A stretch of 64,000 nucleotides of DNA from JBNKFV01 sp050289485 (GTDB taxonomy: Bacteria > Pseudomonadota > Gammaproteobacteria > Pseudomonadales > Cellvibrionaceae), in contig JBNKFV010000024.1 in NCBI GenBank assembly GCA_050289485.1, positions 62,001 through 126,000 on the forward strand, in the 5' to 3' direction. Shown here piece after piece: positions 9,763-18,835 of the stretch (position 1 is the stretch's first letter; every line of letters starts with the position of its first letter). The position numbers and the translations under genes are program-made. Under the pieces are notes generated by a model, which saw nothing but the letters and a program-made list of their open reading frames with translations, did no database searches and had not been told where the DNA came from.

Positions 9763-10893
9763 TTACTTCCCTAACAACCAGTGTTTTACACGTCTCGCCA
9801 TATGCTCTACACAAAAAAATAACGATGCTTTTTCGAGCACCACAATTTCCAAGTCATAGCTATCGTTTGCCAAGCTTCTCTTGTAACGCATATCTCCACC
9901 CATAAAGTCATAAGATCCACGCTGGTCTTCAGCACATTGCTGGATAGCTAATGCATGAATCAGCAGACCGATATTTAATTGATTATCATCAAAATGTTTT
10001 ATCCCGGACAGATAAAAATAGACCGTGTTTTTGTAGATAAAATTATACAAACCGGCAACAATTTCACCGTTGAACTTCAAAACGGTAATGTCTATCAAAC
10101 CTTTATCAAAGCTAGTACGTACCAGGTATTCATGAAACGTCACAAAATGAGGATTGTTAAAACCACTTTGGCACCCCCATTTATCCTTATGCAAGTCACC
10201 GATTACTGATAACATCTCCACAGCTTCTTGCATGGTACGTGCCTGACTTCTTTCAAGCTTACCGGCTGTCTCCAGCTTTTTTCGTGTTCGTCGAATTTGC
10301 CCACGCGTATTTCTTGATAGAGAAGCCAAATAGCTATCAGAGCCGTTGTCGGCCAACCTAGACAAATCAACACGAAAGCCCTTCGAATGCCAAACTACTC
10401 TATACCACAACCCAACCTCAGCATATTTAAAGCGATCACCCGTTGAGTTGGTAACAACGCCGCTATACAGCTCTTCCCAAGAGTAGCTCTTTAAATGTTT
10501 TAACACAGCCCGATAAACAGGCGCTTCATATCCCCGAGCAACAATAAAGCCATTAAATTCGGGCCAGATCTGGTCTTTTTCAATACTGCCACAATGGTTT
10601 AAATGAACACTCTTAACCTGACAGACTCTGTGCCGCTTCTGGCAGCCATACTGCAAAGTACCCAAACCAACCAGCACGTCATTATATCGGGCACTCACCA
10701 CATACACATCGGTTGCTAAAGTGGTTATCCACGCGGATACCCAGGCCCAGCTAACAAAAAAACTATTATCTGCACAGCTCTCAAGGTTCAGCCAATCACG
10801 CTGTAATTGAGAAACGACCTCGGCGCATAAAGGCGTTACAGATATCTTATATCCATCTACATCCTTCGCCACCGAGTCTGACGCAAACCTCAT
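9763..10893 (-). CDS. FemAB/CelD-like GNAT acyltransferase
   Basis: This 376-residue protein has the double GNAT-like fold of the BcsL/CelD and FemAB group. An N-terminal segment (WLNLESCADNSFFVSWAWVSAWI) resembles the start of these proteins, and the C-terminal acyl-transfer domain includes GEIVAGLYNFIYKNTVYFYLSGI and GSYDFMGGDMRYKRSL. Members are thought to transfer acyl or aminoacyl groups to polysaccharides or peptides; the substrate here is unknown. It starts 4 bp after the outer-membrane barrel gene stop, and its end abuts xrtA. It is distinct from the second FemAB protein at 18832. The DNA from here to 13.7 kb looks more AT-rich than its flanks. Confidence 0.8.
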   Translation of the reverse strand: MRFASDSVAKDVDGYKISVTPLCAEVVSQLQRDWLNLESCADNSFFVSWAWVSAWITTLATDVYVVSARYNDVLVGLGTLQYGCQKRHRVCQVKSVHLNHCGSIEKDQIWPEFNGFIVARGYEAPVYRAVLKHLKSYSWEELYSGVVTNSTGDRFKYAEVGLWYRVVWHSKGFRVDLSRLADNGSDSYLASLSRNTRGQIRRTRKKLETAGKLERSQARTMQEAVEMLSVIGDLHKDKWGCQSGFNNPHFVTFHEYLVRTSFDKGLIDITVLKFNGEIVAGLYNFIYKNTVYFYLSGIKHFDDNQLNIGLLIHALAIQQCAEDQRGSYDFMGGDMRYKRSLANDSYDLEIVVLEKASLFFCVEHMARRVKHWLLGK

Positions 10894-10897
10894 AACA

Positions 10898-12184
10898 CTA
10901 AAATATTTGCCAACTGGCGTTGCAGCTAAAGTTTAATACATCGTAACGGCGACTCCCACTGCCAGTCTCATTGACGATACCGCAGCCTAACCTTAGCTTA
11001 CGGTTCAACTGATGGCTTCCACCCAACGAGTAACTGTTTTTGCTGGATTCGGCTGATCCATTGAAGTCGTTATCCTGATAACTGACACTTAGCGTAATTT
11101 TTGTATGCTCAGAAAAATCATGCACCAACTGAACCTGATAGTCTTGCCGGGTTTCCTTCAAATCTCTGGTAAGCGTATCAATACTGCTCTTACGGGCTTT
11201 TAAATACAGCACTGTATTATTCAGCAATTTTGGTGAAGCATAGCTCGTCTGCCAATACTCGCTTTCTTGAATATCAAACACTTCGCTACCAAGAATTGAT
11301 TCCAACCCCGCCGCAATATCGCCACCAAAGCCACTATTGGTCAGACTTTGACCATAACTGACGGCTAACGTACCGAAGTCAAACTTGCGGTTTATCACCA
11401 GAGAGTAGTCATTACCCGATGTTTCCGTGATATTTTTTACGCCGTTAAGCTTAGACTCACCATAAGACAATGAAACCGAGCCCTTTTTTATAGTTTTTTG
11501 TAAAAACAAACTGCCTCTGTCTTGACGATACTCATTGTCGCCCTCCAAAAAAAAGAGGTTGTCTACGTCTGGCTTTATCACTGCACTGCTGGCTTGAATA
11601 CCAACTGACAATGTTTTTGATACTCTATGAGACAAGGAAGCAGAGGTAGATATATTCTCACTATCAGCCTCAGAGCCACCGACAGACACTTGTGAATAGG
11701 TATAGCTTGCAAAAAAAGTATCAACGGGAGAAAGCATAAACCTGACCTGGGGGCCGGTGGTAAAAATGCTTCGCTGGGAGCGGTTATCCGTAGTATCTGG
11801 ATTTAATACATCAATCACCGTGCTTTGCTCGGTATTACTGAACGACCACGAGAACCAACTATTGGACGCCCCCAATAATAATCGCGATTGTCCGTTTACA
11901 ACCGATTGGTCACGATAGCTGTCATTCACATAATTACTTTTGTTACCCGAGTAGCTCAAGCTTAACCGGTACCATTCGCCACTTTTTTGCAAGCCGGCAC
12001 TACCTTTAAAGAACAACTTCTCGTCGGATTCTTTATTGTCGTCAACACGATACACATTGTCATCGTATTCAATGCCGGCTCCCAAAACCAAACTTGGTTT
12101 GATTTCTTCTGCGTAGGCATGACTGGTACAAACCAGCAGCGTCGCTACAAATGCATAATTTGCACAGCTTCGTTTTGGGCCCAT
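10898..12184 (-). CDS. Outer-membrane beta-barrel protein of the XrtA exopolysaccharide locus
   Basis: A signal peptide (basic start, then FVATLLVCTSHAYA, cleavage before EEIKP) is followed by about 400 residues of alternating polar and aromatic strands, with repeated segments such as YRLSLSYSG, WFSWSFSN and TFFASYTYSQV. The protein ends in Phe (NASWQIF), the classic C-terminal barrel-assembly signal. It matches the type of outer-membrane barrel commonly encoded beside exosortase A, for which an export or secretion role is proposed but not proven. It lies between the chain-length protein and the GNAT gene with very short gaps (22 bp and 4 bp). Confidence 0.82.
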   Translation of the reverse strand: MGPKRSCANYAFVATLLVCTSHAYAEEIKPSLVLGAGIEYDDNVYRVDDNKESDEKLFFKGSAGLQKSGEWYRLSLSYSGNKSNYVNDSYRDQSVVNGQSRLLLGASNSWFSWSFSNTEQSTVIDVLNPDTTDNRSQRSIFTTGPQVRFMLSPVDTFFASYTYSQVSVGGSEADSENISTSASLSHRVSKTLSVGIQASSAVIKPDVDNLFFLEGDNEYRQDRGSLFLQKTIKKGSVSLSYGESKLNGVKNITETSGNDYSLVINRKFDFGTLAVSYGQSLTNSGFGGDIAAGLESILGSEVFDIQESEYWQTSYASPKLLNNTVLYLKARKSSIDTLTRDLKETRQDYQVQLVHDFSEHTKITLSVSYQDNDFNGSAESSKNSYSLGGSHQLNRKLRLGCGIVNETGSGSRRYDVLNFSCNASWQIF

Positions 12185-12206
12185 ATTTCTATCCGATACT
12201 GTTGAT

Positions 12207-13736
12207 TTAGATAAAATCTATGAAACGCAGATAGGCGACAACGACGTAAATAATGAATACAACAAACACTATCCCCAGCATTACCAATGCGTCCCAGCGT
12301 AAAACGCGGCGGTCCAGTGGCGTCATCATATGTGGAATGACACCCAGAATTTCGGTGTTTTTAATAGCCAAAAGCTCTCTTTGAAAACGTACCCTGGGAT
12401 CAACAATAATTAAGCCAAGCATGGCTCCCAAGGGGATAATCACACCAATAATTGGGCCAATCATCGCGAAATGGAGAAAACGAATGCCAGATGGACTGTT
12501 AGGATATGCTGCAGGCTCTTGAATTTTATAATTCATTCCACGCCCTTCGATATCCAACGTCATGGATAAACGAGCTTTTTCTTTACGCGCCAACATATCT
12601 TCATAAATTTTGCGCGTTACTTCGTAATCACGTGTTAACTCTGCCAGCTCAGCTTGATACCCAGCCACTCTTTTCAGTCGATCATAAGCCTCGTTTAACA
12701 ACTCATCCGTAGATGCTTTTCTTTTGATGGCTGTTTCCAGCTTAACCACGGTATCAGACAACCGACTGCGCAAATTTTCATAGTGAGGGTTGGTGATTAC
12801 CTCGCTATTTTGCTTTTTTAATGTATCGTCATTTTCAGCATCTGTAATTGACTGCTTTAAATCTTGAATTTTCAGTTTTAGTGATACGACATCAGGATGC
12901 GTATCGGTATAACTCAACAACATAACGTCAAGCTGCTGCTGTGCCTGCATCAAACTGTCTCGATACAGGTTCGATTTATATTGCTTGGTAACAAATTTAC
13001 TTTCTTGATTCAGCTCTTTCTCAATCGTCGCTTTTCGTGTTTGCAGCTCTTCGATATCGAGATTTAACGTTTCAATGGTTGAACGCAATTGAGCGATTCG
13101 TTGATTAACAGAATTTTCTGAACCATCAAGGCGACTACCTTTAAATGACCGCAGTCGATCTTCTGCTTCCTGCAACTGGCGCTTATACGATTCCACCTGA
13201 TTGTTGATAAATTCATACGCTTCGCGACTCTCATTTTTTTTGGATTCTGACGAATCTTTAATGAACTCGGAAACGACTGCTGTAATAACTTCAAATGTTC
13301 TGTCAGGACTTTGCGACGAGTAACTGATTTTTATCAAGCTGGGCCCCATACCCGCAACCCTTAAACCACCGCGAATGCTATTGATTTTGCGCTCCATTAC
13401 TGAAGGTGATTCGTTACCCGTTACGATCCCCGTTTCTTTTGCCACTTCCTGCAAAATTCTTGGAGAAAAAATGGCCTCCTGCACTACCCGCAATTGATTA
13501 TCAACCGTCGTCACGGAGGCCTGTCCGGAAAGCAGCGGCTGAATAATATTCGAGCGATCGGCATAAAGCGTAGCGTTGCTTGTATACGTTTTAGGATAAA
13601 CAATACCTATCACTAAAACTAACAAGCTGACTACGGCAAAGCCTGTGACAAATAAAAACCGGTTGCGGTAGGCCTGTTTTAAAACTGCCTTACAGTAGTC
13701 AATGAGCAGGCCTAGTTGGTTACTTTCACCGTCCAT
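12207..13736 (-). CDS. Wzz-like polysaccharide chain-length determinant
   Basis: This 509-residue polysaccharide co-polymerase has a Wzz domain with a first membrane helix (FLFVTGFAVVSLLVLVIGIVYP, about residues 28-50) and a periplasmic region with long coiled coils (QEAEDRLRSFKG and the following heptads, about 185-330). A GNVR-like segment (LTRDYEVTRKIYEDMLARKEKA) is followed by further C-terminal membrane helices (about 425-445 and 485-505). It controls polymer length together with the export protein directly upstream. No ATPase domain is fused; the partner ATPase-like gene is separate. The start is 3 bp past the stop of the export gene. Confidence 0.92.
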   Translation of the reverse strand: MDGESNQLGLLIDYCKAVLKQAYRNRFLFVTGFAVVSLLVLVIGIVYPKTYTSNATLYADRSNIIQPLLSGQASVTTVDNQLRVVQEAIFSPRILQEVAKETGIVTGNESPSVMERKINSIRGGLRVAGMGPSLIKISYSSQSPDRTFEVITAVVSEFIKDSSESKKNESREAYEFINNQVESYKRQLQEAEDRLRSFKGSRLDGSENSVNQRIAQLRSTIETLNLDIEELQTRKATIEKELNQESKFVTKQYKSNLYRDSLMQAQQQLDVMLLSYTDTHPDVVSLKLKIQDLKQSITDAENDDTLKKQNSEVITNPHYENLRSRLSDTVVKLETAIKRKASTDELLNEAYDRLKRVAGYQAELAELTRDYEVTRKIYEDMLARKEKARLSMTLDIEGRGMNYKIQEPAAYPNSPSGIRFLHFAMIGPIIGVIIPLGAMLGLIIVDPRVRFQRELLAIKNTEILGVIPHMMTPLDRRVLRWDALVMLGIVFVVFIIYVVVAYLRFIDFI

Positions 13737-13739
13737 GAA

Positions 13740-14360
13740 TTAAAATACTCTTTCGGGAACTGTTACAATATCGGAAGGCATGAGAGTGTAGTTGGAGCGC
13801 ACATCGCCTTTTTCGAGAATGTCGTTTAGATACAAGTCATGAATCTGTATACCGTCGGTTGTGAGGCGATACAGTTTGGCGTTATTGCCGTTTGAAAACT
13901 CAGACAAGCCGCCTGCCAGCAACACCAAATCAAGCACGGTCATACCTTTACGAAAGGCCATCGATTTTGGGGCGTTCACAGCACCAGTAATACGTACGCG
14001 GTTAATAAATTCGGTACTGTTGGGATTGGTCACAATCACGGTTACTTGCGGCGAGCGAATGTATTTTTCCAAGGTTACCGTAATCTCTTTGCTCAGATCA
14101 GGTGCGCTTTTACCCGCAGCAAAAATATCACCTACCAGCGGTACGGAAATCTTACCATCGGGCCTTACCGGCACAGTGATAGACAGTTCCGGGTTGCGCC
14201 ACACCATCACATTGAGCTGGTCGCCGACACCGATCTGGTAAACGTCTTTGGTGTAGTCTGCCACCTCGGTTGGTAAGTCAGAGTAGTTGCGACCTGAACT
14301 ACAGCCGACAAGAAAGAGAAGCACCAAAATACCGCTCAAACCCAGTTTTATATTTCGCAT
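13740..14360 (-). CDS. Wza-like polysaccharide export lipoprotein
   Basis: This 206-residue outer-membrane export protein starts with a lipoprotein signal ending in LFLVGCSSG, so Cys at about residue 20 is the predicted lipidated residue. The Poly_export domain follows (YQIGVGDQLNVMVWRNPELS, then VRPDGKISVPLVGDI), and a SLBB-like segment (RVRITGAVNAPKSMAFRKGMTVLDLVLLAGG) forms the C-terminal half. The length suits the short exosortase-associated export family, which lacks the large barrel-forming C-terminus of E. coli Wza. It probably forms the periplasm-spanning channel with the Wzz-like protein. The ATG has GGGGTG upstream. Confidence 0.93.
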   Translation of the reverse strand: MRNIKLGLSGILVLLFLVGCSSGRNYSDLPTEVADYTKDVYQIGVGDQLNVMVWRNPELSITVPVRPDGKISVPLVGDIFAAGKSAPDLSKEITVTLEKYIRSPQVTVIVTNPNSTEFINRVRITGAVNAPKSMAFRKGMTVLDLVLLAGGLSEFSNGNNAKLYRLTTDGIQIHDLYLNDILEKGDVRSNYTLMPSDIVTVPERVF

Positions 14361-14393
14361 AATTGCACCCCGTCGTAAGCTGACTTGTTGTCC

Positions 14394-15176
14394 TTAATTG
14401 TTGAATACCAAACCGGCGTATTTTTCTTTACCAATCGCATCGACCGCCGCCTGTACCTCAATAGTCGTCGACTTGCCAAACGGCACCACCAGCAGGGCGG
14501 CGTCAGTCATTTTGGCAATCACCCGCGCTTCGGTAGACGTTTGCACCGCCGCCGCATCGAGCACGATAAAACGGTCTGGGTAGCGGGTTTTCAGTTCGCT
14601 GATCAAATTTGCCATGCGCGATGAGTTGAAATCTTCCATCACTGCATTCACATTGTTGCCTGCCGGAATCACACGCAAACGCTCTACACCTGATGGATAG
14701 ATAATCTGATCCACTGTCAGGGAGTAATCTTTGAGGTAGTCGGAAATACCCAGCTCTATGGGTTCTACCACGTAGTCGTCGGCTTTGGATTGATTTGGGT
14801 TACAGTCGACATACAGCGCGGTTTTTGCTTCATCCAAGGCAAACGCAGCCGCTAAATTCATGGCGACAAACGTAGCCCCACCGTCTGGCGCCAGTGACGA
14901 TACCAGCACCGCCATGTTGTCGGTTTTGGTTTTTTCCAGCAGGCGAATACGTAGCTCACGAAAGGCATTAAGTACTTCTTGCTGAGCCATACCCGGAAAG
15001 ATCAGCTTGCGACTATACATTTCTTCCGGCGACCACAGATAGGGAGTGGCCATGTCTTTGATGCGACCCTGCCCCATCAATTTCGACATGGTTTGGCTGA
15101 CATATTCGTCTTCGCCCCATACCTCGTCAAAAGCGCCTTTTAAAGCTTTTATCTGTTCCTGTAGCGATTTATCCAT
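14394..15176 (-). CDS. BY-kinase-like ATPase with degenerate Walker A motif
   Basis: This is a 260-residue homologue of the cytoplasmic tyrosine autokinases that partner Wzz proteins. The core contains FRELRIRLLE, a P-loop position reading SSLAPDGGATF (residues 93-103), a Walker A'-like YVDCNPN and FIVLDAAAV at Walker B. The P-loop lysine is replaced by Ala (about residue 101), and no C-terminal tyrosine cluster is present: the protein ends VFNN. It is therefore probably not a normal kinase; a structural or regulatory role in the export complex is my inference. I chose the ATG at 15176 (MDKSLQEQ); a TTG four codons earlier is less likely. It sits between sugar transferase and export genes. 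Confidence 0.85.
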   Translation of the reverse strand: MDKSLQEQIKALKGAFDEVWGEDEYVSQTMSKLMGQGRIKDMATPYLWSPEEMYSRKLIFPGMAQQEVLNAFRELRIRLLEKTKTDNMAVLVSSLAPDGGATFVAMNLAAAFALDEAKTALYVDCNPNQSKADDYVVEPIELGISDYLKDYSLTVDQIIYPSGVERLRVIPAGNNVNAVMEDFNSSRMANLISELKTRYPDRFIVLDAAAVQTSTEARVIAKMTDAALLVVPFGKSTTIEVQAAVDAIGKEKYAGLVFNN

Positions 15177-15200
15177 GGTCTGTCTCAAATAGAAAACGGA

Positions 15201-16604
15201 TTAATGTACACCTTTACCCAGCAGCACCACTTCAACTGTCTGAATCATAATCAGCAGATCCATTAAAAAGCTGTGGTTTTTCGTGTAATAGAGGTCATAT
15301 TGCAGCTTGTTGCGCGCATCTTCAACCGATGCACCATAGGGGTACTTCAACTGCGCCCAGCCCATTAATCCGGGTTTGACTTTATGCCGGATGTCGTAAT
15401 ACGGAATTTTTTCTTTCAGGTCTTCAACAAACTCAGGACGCTCAGGCCGCGGGCCAACAAAGCTCATATCACCGCGGATCACATTATATAGCTGGGGTAA
15501 CTCATCAAGCCGTGTATTTCGGATGAACGCACCCACTTTGGTGACACGACTGTCATTTTTAGTGGCCCAAACGGCTTTGCCACCCTTTTCGGCGTCTTTG
15601 CGCATGCTTCGGAACTTGTAAATACTGAATGGTTTACCGTCATGCCCCACACGGGTTTGACGGTAAAGCACGGGAAAACCGGATTCAAGGGCAACGGCCA
15701 CGGCGGTAAATAGCATGAAGGGCCACAGCACCGCCAACAAGGCCAGGCTGATGGCAATGTCGAAGCTACGCTTGGTAAAATCGCGACCCTTGGAATATTT
15801 GAAGCCATCAGAAAACAACATCCAGCTGGGATGCAGCTGCCCAACGTGAACCTTGGATAATTCGCGCTCGTAGAAGGTCAGCAGCTCCGTCACCTGTACA
15901 CCTTTGAGCTTGCAGCCAACCAGCTCCAGCAGCGGAAACACGCCGCCTTGTGCTCGGCGGCGCTCGTCTGGGGCAACCACAATTTCAGAGATTCGGTTCT
16001 GCAACACCCAGTTCTCCCACTCCTGCGGCTGAAGCAAGTGTCTACTTTCGGGAACCTCACTTTGCTCAGCACCACCCGCCGGAATACACCCAACGATGTT
16101 GATGTTGAGCGCTTTTTCCGCACCGAGCGCGCGCAATAGATCGGCAGCTCGCTGACCCGCACCCAAAATAACCACGTTACGCTTGAGCTTGTTGGTGTCA
16201 ACCAGCAGCAGAAAAACCGCGCGAATGGCAAACACCAGGGCCGTTGAACCAATGACCGACCAGAACAGCACATTTTGAGAAATCGCAACGACGGGAAACA
16301 ACAGATAAGTAATAAAGAGGGCGACGCTGCCAAGCAGACAATAACTGACCAACGTACGCAAGGCCATGCTAGAGAAACCCTCTCCCACTAGCGCAGCATA
16401 AACACCCATTGACAGCGTGCAGCAACTTAAAATCAGCGCAAACAACAAAGGCGGCAGGTAATTGTCCATTGCCACGCCCACGGAGCCCGCACCCACTATG
16501 GTGTAGCTTACAACCACAGCGGCAGCCAGCGCGCAAAATTCAACGAGCCCCAATACTAAAAAGGGGAGATGAAGGTAATGTTTAGCAACGCGAATATACG
16601 CCAA
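15201..16604 (-). CDS. Undecaprenyl-phosphate sugar phosphotransferase, XrtA type
   Basis: This 467-residue polyprenyl-phosphate sugar-1-phosphate transferase starts the lipid-linked repeat unit. The N-terminal part has about four membrane helices, followed by a Rossmann-like CoA-binding domain (NVVILGAGQRAADLL). The C-terminal catalytic domain begins KRSFDIAISLALL and includes YKFRSMRKDAE, TRLDELPQLYNVIRGDMSFVGPRPERPEFV and KPGLMGWAQLKY, all typical. Translation appears to start at TTG (16604), preceded by AAGGG at about 10 nt; the next Met is too far inside. It is the first gene of the long minus-strand operon, with a 297-bp divergent regulatory region upstream. Confidence 0.92.
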   Translation of the reverse strand: MAYIRVAKHYLHLPFLVLGLVEFCALAAAVVVSYTIVGAGSVGVAMDNYLPPLLFALILSCCTLSMGVYAALVGEGFSSMALRTLVSYCLLGSVALFITYLLFPVVAISQNVLFWSVIGSTALVFAIRAVFLLLVDTNKLKRNVVILGAGQRAADLLRALGAEKALNINIVGCIPAGGAEQSEVPESRHLLQPQEWENWVLQNRISEIVVAPDERRRAQGGVFPLLELVGCKLKGVQVTELLTFYERELSKVHVGQLHPSWMLFSDGFKYSKGRDFTKRSFDIAISLALLAVLWPFMLFTAVAVALESGFPVLYRQTRVGHDGKPFSIYKFRSMRKDAEKGGKAVWATKNDSRVTKVGAFIRNTRLDELPQLYNVIRGDMSFVGPRPERPEFVEDLKEKIPYYDIRHKVKPGLMGWAQLKYPYGASVEDARNKLQYDLYYTKNHSFLMDLLIMIQTVEVVLLGKGVH

Positions 16605-16671
16605 CGTGAGTATTTCCCTTTAACCACAAAATGAGCAAAATGCAGACAACAAGCCGCCGACACAGACAACC

Positions 16672-16692
16672 TTCCCCATCAGCCGTGCCAAA
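16672..16692 (-). promoter_or_regulatory. Candidate sigma-54 promoter for the exopolysaccharide operon
   Basis: On the minus strand the sequence TTGGCACG is an ideal -24 element, and the -12 position reads ATGG where TTGC is expected. This gives correct spacing but a weak -12 match. It would start transcription roughly 60 nt before the first gene. Exosortase A loci in other bacteria are known to use sigma-54 regulators (PrsR type), which makes this worth noting, but a chance match is possible. Confidence 0.35.
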
Positions 16693-16901
16693 TTTGAAGG
16701 TTGAGCCCAATGATTCAAACAAAAGTCAGATAGTTTAACGTTACCTGCCGACAAATGGTAAGGATAAATGCCACCCGCCCCCTATAATCGGCGTTTGAAT
16801 AATTTACACCGTAATATCAAGTATCACCTCTAACTATTACATTAATAATCAATGATTTGTGGTAAGTTATTGACCCCATTTAAAACTATGGATGTTAGTT
16901 T

Positions 16902-17909
16902 ATGAAGGTTTTAGTCACGGGCGCTGCCGGGTTTATCGGTGCTGCACTTTCCCACCGACTGTTGCATCGCGGCGACGAAGTAATCGGCTTAGATAACCTG
17001 AACGATTACTACGACGTTAGCCTCAAAGAAGCCAGACTGGCACCTTTGCAAGCAAACCCGCAATTTACCATGGTACGCGGCAATCTCGAAGACAAGGCCA
17101 CGGTGGATGAACTATTCACCACCCATAAGCCCGACCGTGTGGTAAACCTGGCTGCCCAAGCCGGGGTACGCTACAGCCTGATCAACCCATACAGCTATAT
17201 CGAATCGAACATTACCGGCTTCCTTAATTTGCTGGAGGCCTGTCGTCATTTTGGTACCGAACACCTGGTATATGCATCCAGCAGCTCAGTGTATGGCGCC
17301 AACACGGCCATGCCCTTCTCGGTTCACAACAATGTGGATCACCCCGTGAGCCTGTATGCCGCAAGCAAAAAATCTAATGAGTTGATGGCCCACACCTACA
17401 GCCACCTGTTCAATATTCCCACTACCGGGTTACGGTTTTTTACCGTATACGGCCCTTGGGGCCGCCCCGACATGGCCCTGTTTCTGTTTACTCGCAAAAT
17501 TCTGGCTGGCGAGCCCATTGATGTTTTCAATTACGGCAACCATCGCCGCGACTTCACCTACATTGATGACATTGTAGAAGGTGTGATTCGCACGCTTGAC
17601 CAGCCTGCCTCCAGCAACACCCAATGGCACGGGGATGAGCCCGATCCGGCCACCAGCAAAGGCCCTTACCGCCTCTACAATATCGGCAGTAATAACCCGG
17701 TAGAACTGCTGCGTTACATTGAAGTGATTGAAGACTGCCTGGGTAAAAAAGCAGAAAAGAACTTGCTGCCCATACAACCCGGCGATGTGCCCGACACCTA
17801 TGCCGATGTTGACGCACTGGTGGCCGATGTTGGCTATCAGCCCACTACACCAATTGAAGTAGGTGTACAGCGCTTTGTTGACTGGTATCGCCAGTATTAT
17901 CAGGTATAA
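16902..17909 (+). CDS. UDP-glucuronate 4-epimerase-like NAD-dependent epimerase
   Basis: This 335-residue extended short-chain dehydrogenase is predicted to convert UDP-glucuronate to UDP-galacturonate or a similar nucleotide sugar. The NAD-binding GxxGxxG reads VTGAAGFIGA (residues 5-14). GLDNLNDYYD is characteristic of the uronate epimerases, and the catalytic Ser/Tyr/Lys lie in SSSSVYG and YAASKKSNE. RFFTVYGPWGRPDMA fits the substrate loop. It is the first plus-strand gene, divergent from the sugar transferase, and supplies a donor sugar for the same polysaccharide. If it makes a uronic acid, the tandem amidotransferases could amidate that acid (inference). Confidence 0.9.
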   Translation: MKVLVTGAAGFIGAALSHRLLHRGDEVIGLDNLNDYYDVSLKEARLAPLQANPQFTMVRGNLEDKATVDELFTTHKPDRVVNLAAQAGVRYSLINPYSYIESNITGFLNLLEACRHFGTEHLVYASSSSVYGANTAMPFSVHNNVDHPVSLYAASKKSNELMAHTYSHLFNIPTTGLRFFTVYGPWGRPDMALFLFTRKILAGEPIDVFNYGNHRRDFTYIDDIVEGVIRTLDQPASSNTQWHGDEPDPATSKGPYRLYNIGSNNPVELLRYIEVIEDCLGKKAEKNLLPIQPGDVPDTYADVDALVADVGYQPTTPIEVGVQRFVDWYRQYYQV

Positions 17910-17935
17910 GTTTGGCCCCACAGGAACAGCAATTT

Positions 17936-18835
17936 ATGACCAACGCACCTGCCAGCTCACTCAAACACGCAATGACCATCGACGTGGAAGACTATTTTCA
18001 CGTATCGGCGTTCGGCAATGTGATTTCTCCCCAAGACTGGGACCAGTGGCCATGCCGTGTCGAAAATAACACCGACGTACTGCTCGACCTGTTTGACGAG
18101 GCTAATATTAAAGCCACATTTTTTGTACTCGGCTGGGTGGCGGAACGCTACCCTGACATCGTCAGAAAGCTGGCAGAAAACGGCCACGAGATTGCCTCCC
18201 ACGGTTACAGCCACCAATTGGTTTACAAGCAAACACCTGAGATTTTCAAAGAAGAAACCTATCGCAGTAAATGCCTACTGGAAGATCAATCCGGGCAGGC
18301 CATATTGGGCTATCGTGCCGCCAGCTATTCCATCACCCCCAAGTCACTATGGGCGCTGGATATTCTGGGCGAACTGGGATTTACCTGGGATTCCAGTATT
18401 TTCCCGGTACATCACGACCGCTACGGGATCCCCGGCAGCCCGGAAGAGCCCTACAAAATCACCACCCAAAATGGCCACGAGTTAACGGAATTTCCATTAA
18501 CCACTGCGAAAGTACTGGGGCAAGCCGTACCGGCGGCTGGCGGTGGTTATTTTCGCCAATACCCCTACCCGCTATCGCGCTGGCTGTTTAACCGCGCCAG
18601 TCTCAGTGGCCAAAAGCCGCAGATTTTCTACCTGCACCCTTGGGAAATCGATCCGGAGCAACCACGTGTACCCGGCGCCAGCTGGTTTTCAAACTTTCGC
18701 CATTACACTAATCTAAGCCGCTGCCTGCCGCGGTTACGCAGAATGCTGGCAGACTTTGACTTTGCCACCGTATCCGAAAGCATTGCATCGACCCCGGTGA
18801 CTCAACATAAACATCAGGCAAGCCTTGGCGCATGA
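17936..18835 (+). CDS. XrtA-associated polysaccharide deacetylase (DUF3473 type)
   Basis: This CE4-family enzyme (about 299 residues) is of the subfamily found beside exosortase A. MTIDVEDYFHVSAFG holds the catalytic Asp pair; ATFFVLGWVAERYP and HEIASHGYSHQ (metal His residues) follow, and the C-terminal part (YLHPWEIDPEQPR) is the DUF3473-like extension. I prefer the ATG at 17936, which has AGGA upstream; a TTG at 17912 would add 8 residues. It follows the epimerase by 26 bp and overlaps the next gene as ATGA. It presumably deacetylates the polymer or its precursor; whether it works before or after the other deacetylase (5292-6242) is unknown. Confidence 0.93.
   Translation: MTNAPASSLKHAMTIDVEDYFHVSAFGNVISPQDWDQWPCRVENNTDVLLDLFDEANIKATFFVLGWVAERYPDIVRKLAENGHEIASHGYSHQLVYKQTPEIFKEETYRSKCLLEDQSGQAILGYRAASYSITPKSLWALDILGELGFTWDSSIFPVHHDRYGIPGSPEEPYKITTQNGHELTEFPLTTAKVLGQAVPAAGGGYFRQYPYPLSRWLFNRASLSGQKPQIFYLHPWEIDPEQPRVPGASWFSNFRHYTNLSRCLPRLRRMLADFDFATVSESIASTPVTQHKHQASLGA

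Noticed and set aside
16784..16789. TATAAT before the epimerase gene as a sigma-70 -10 element
   Set aside because: No acceptable -35 hexamer at 16-18 bp upstream, so I did not list it as a promoter.
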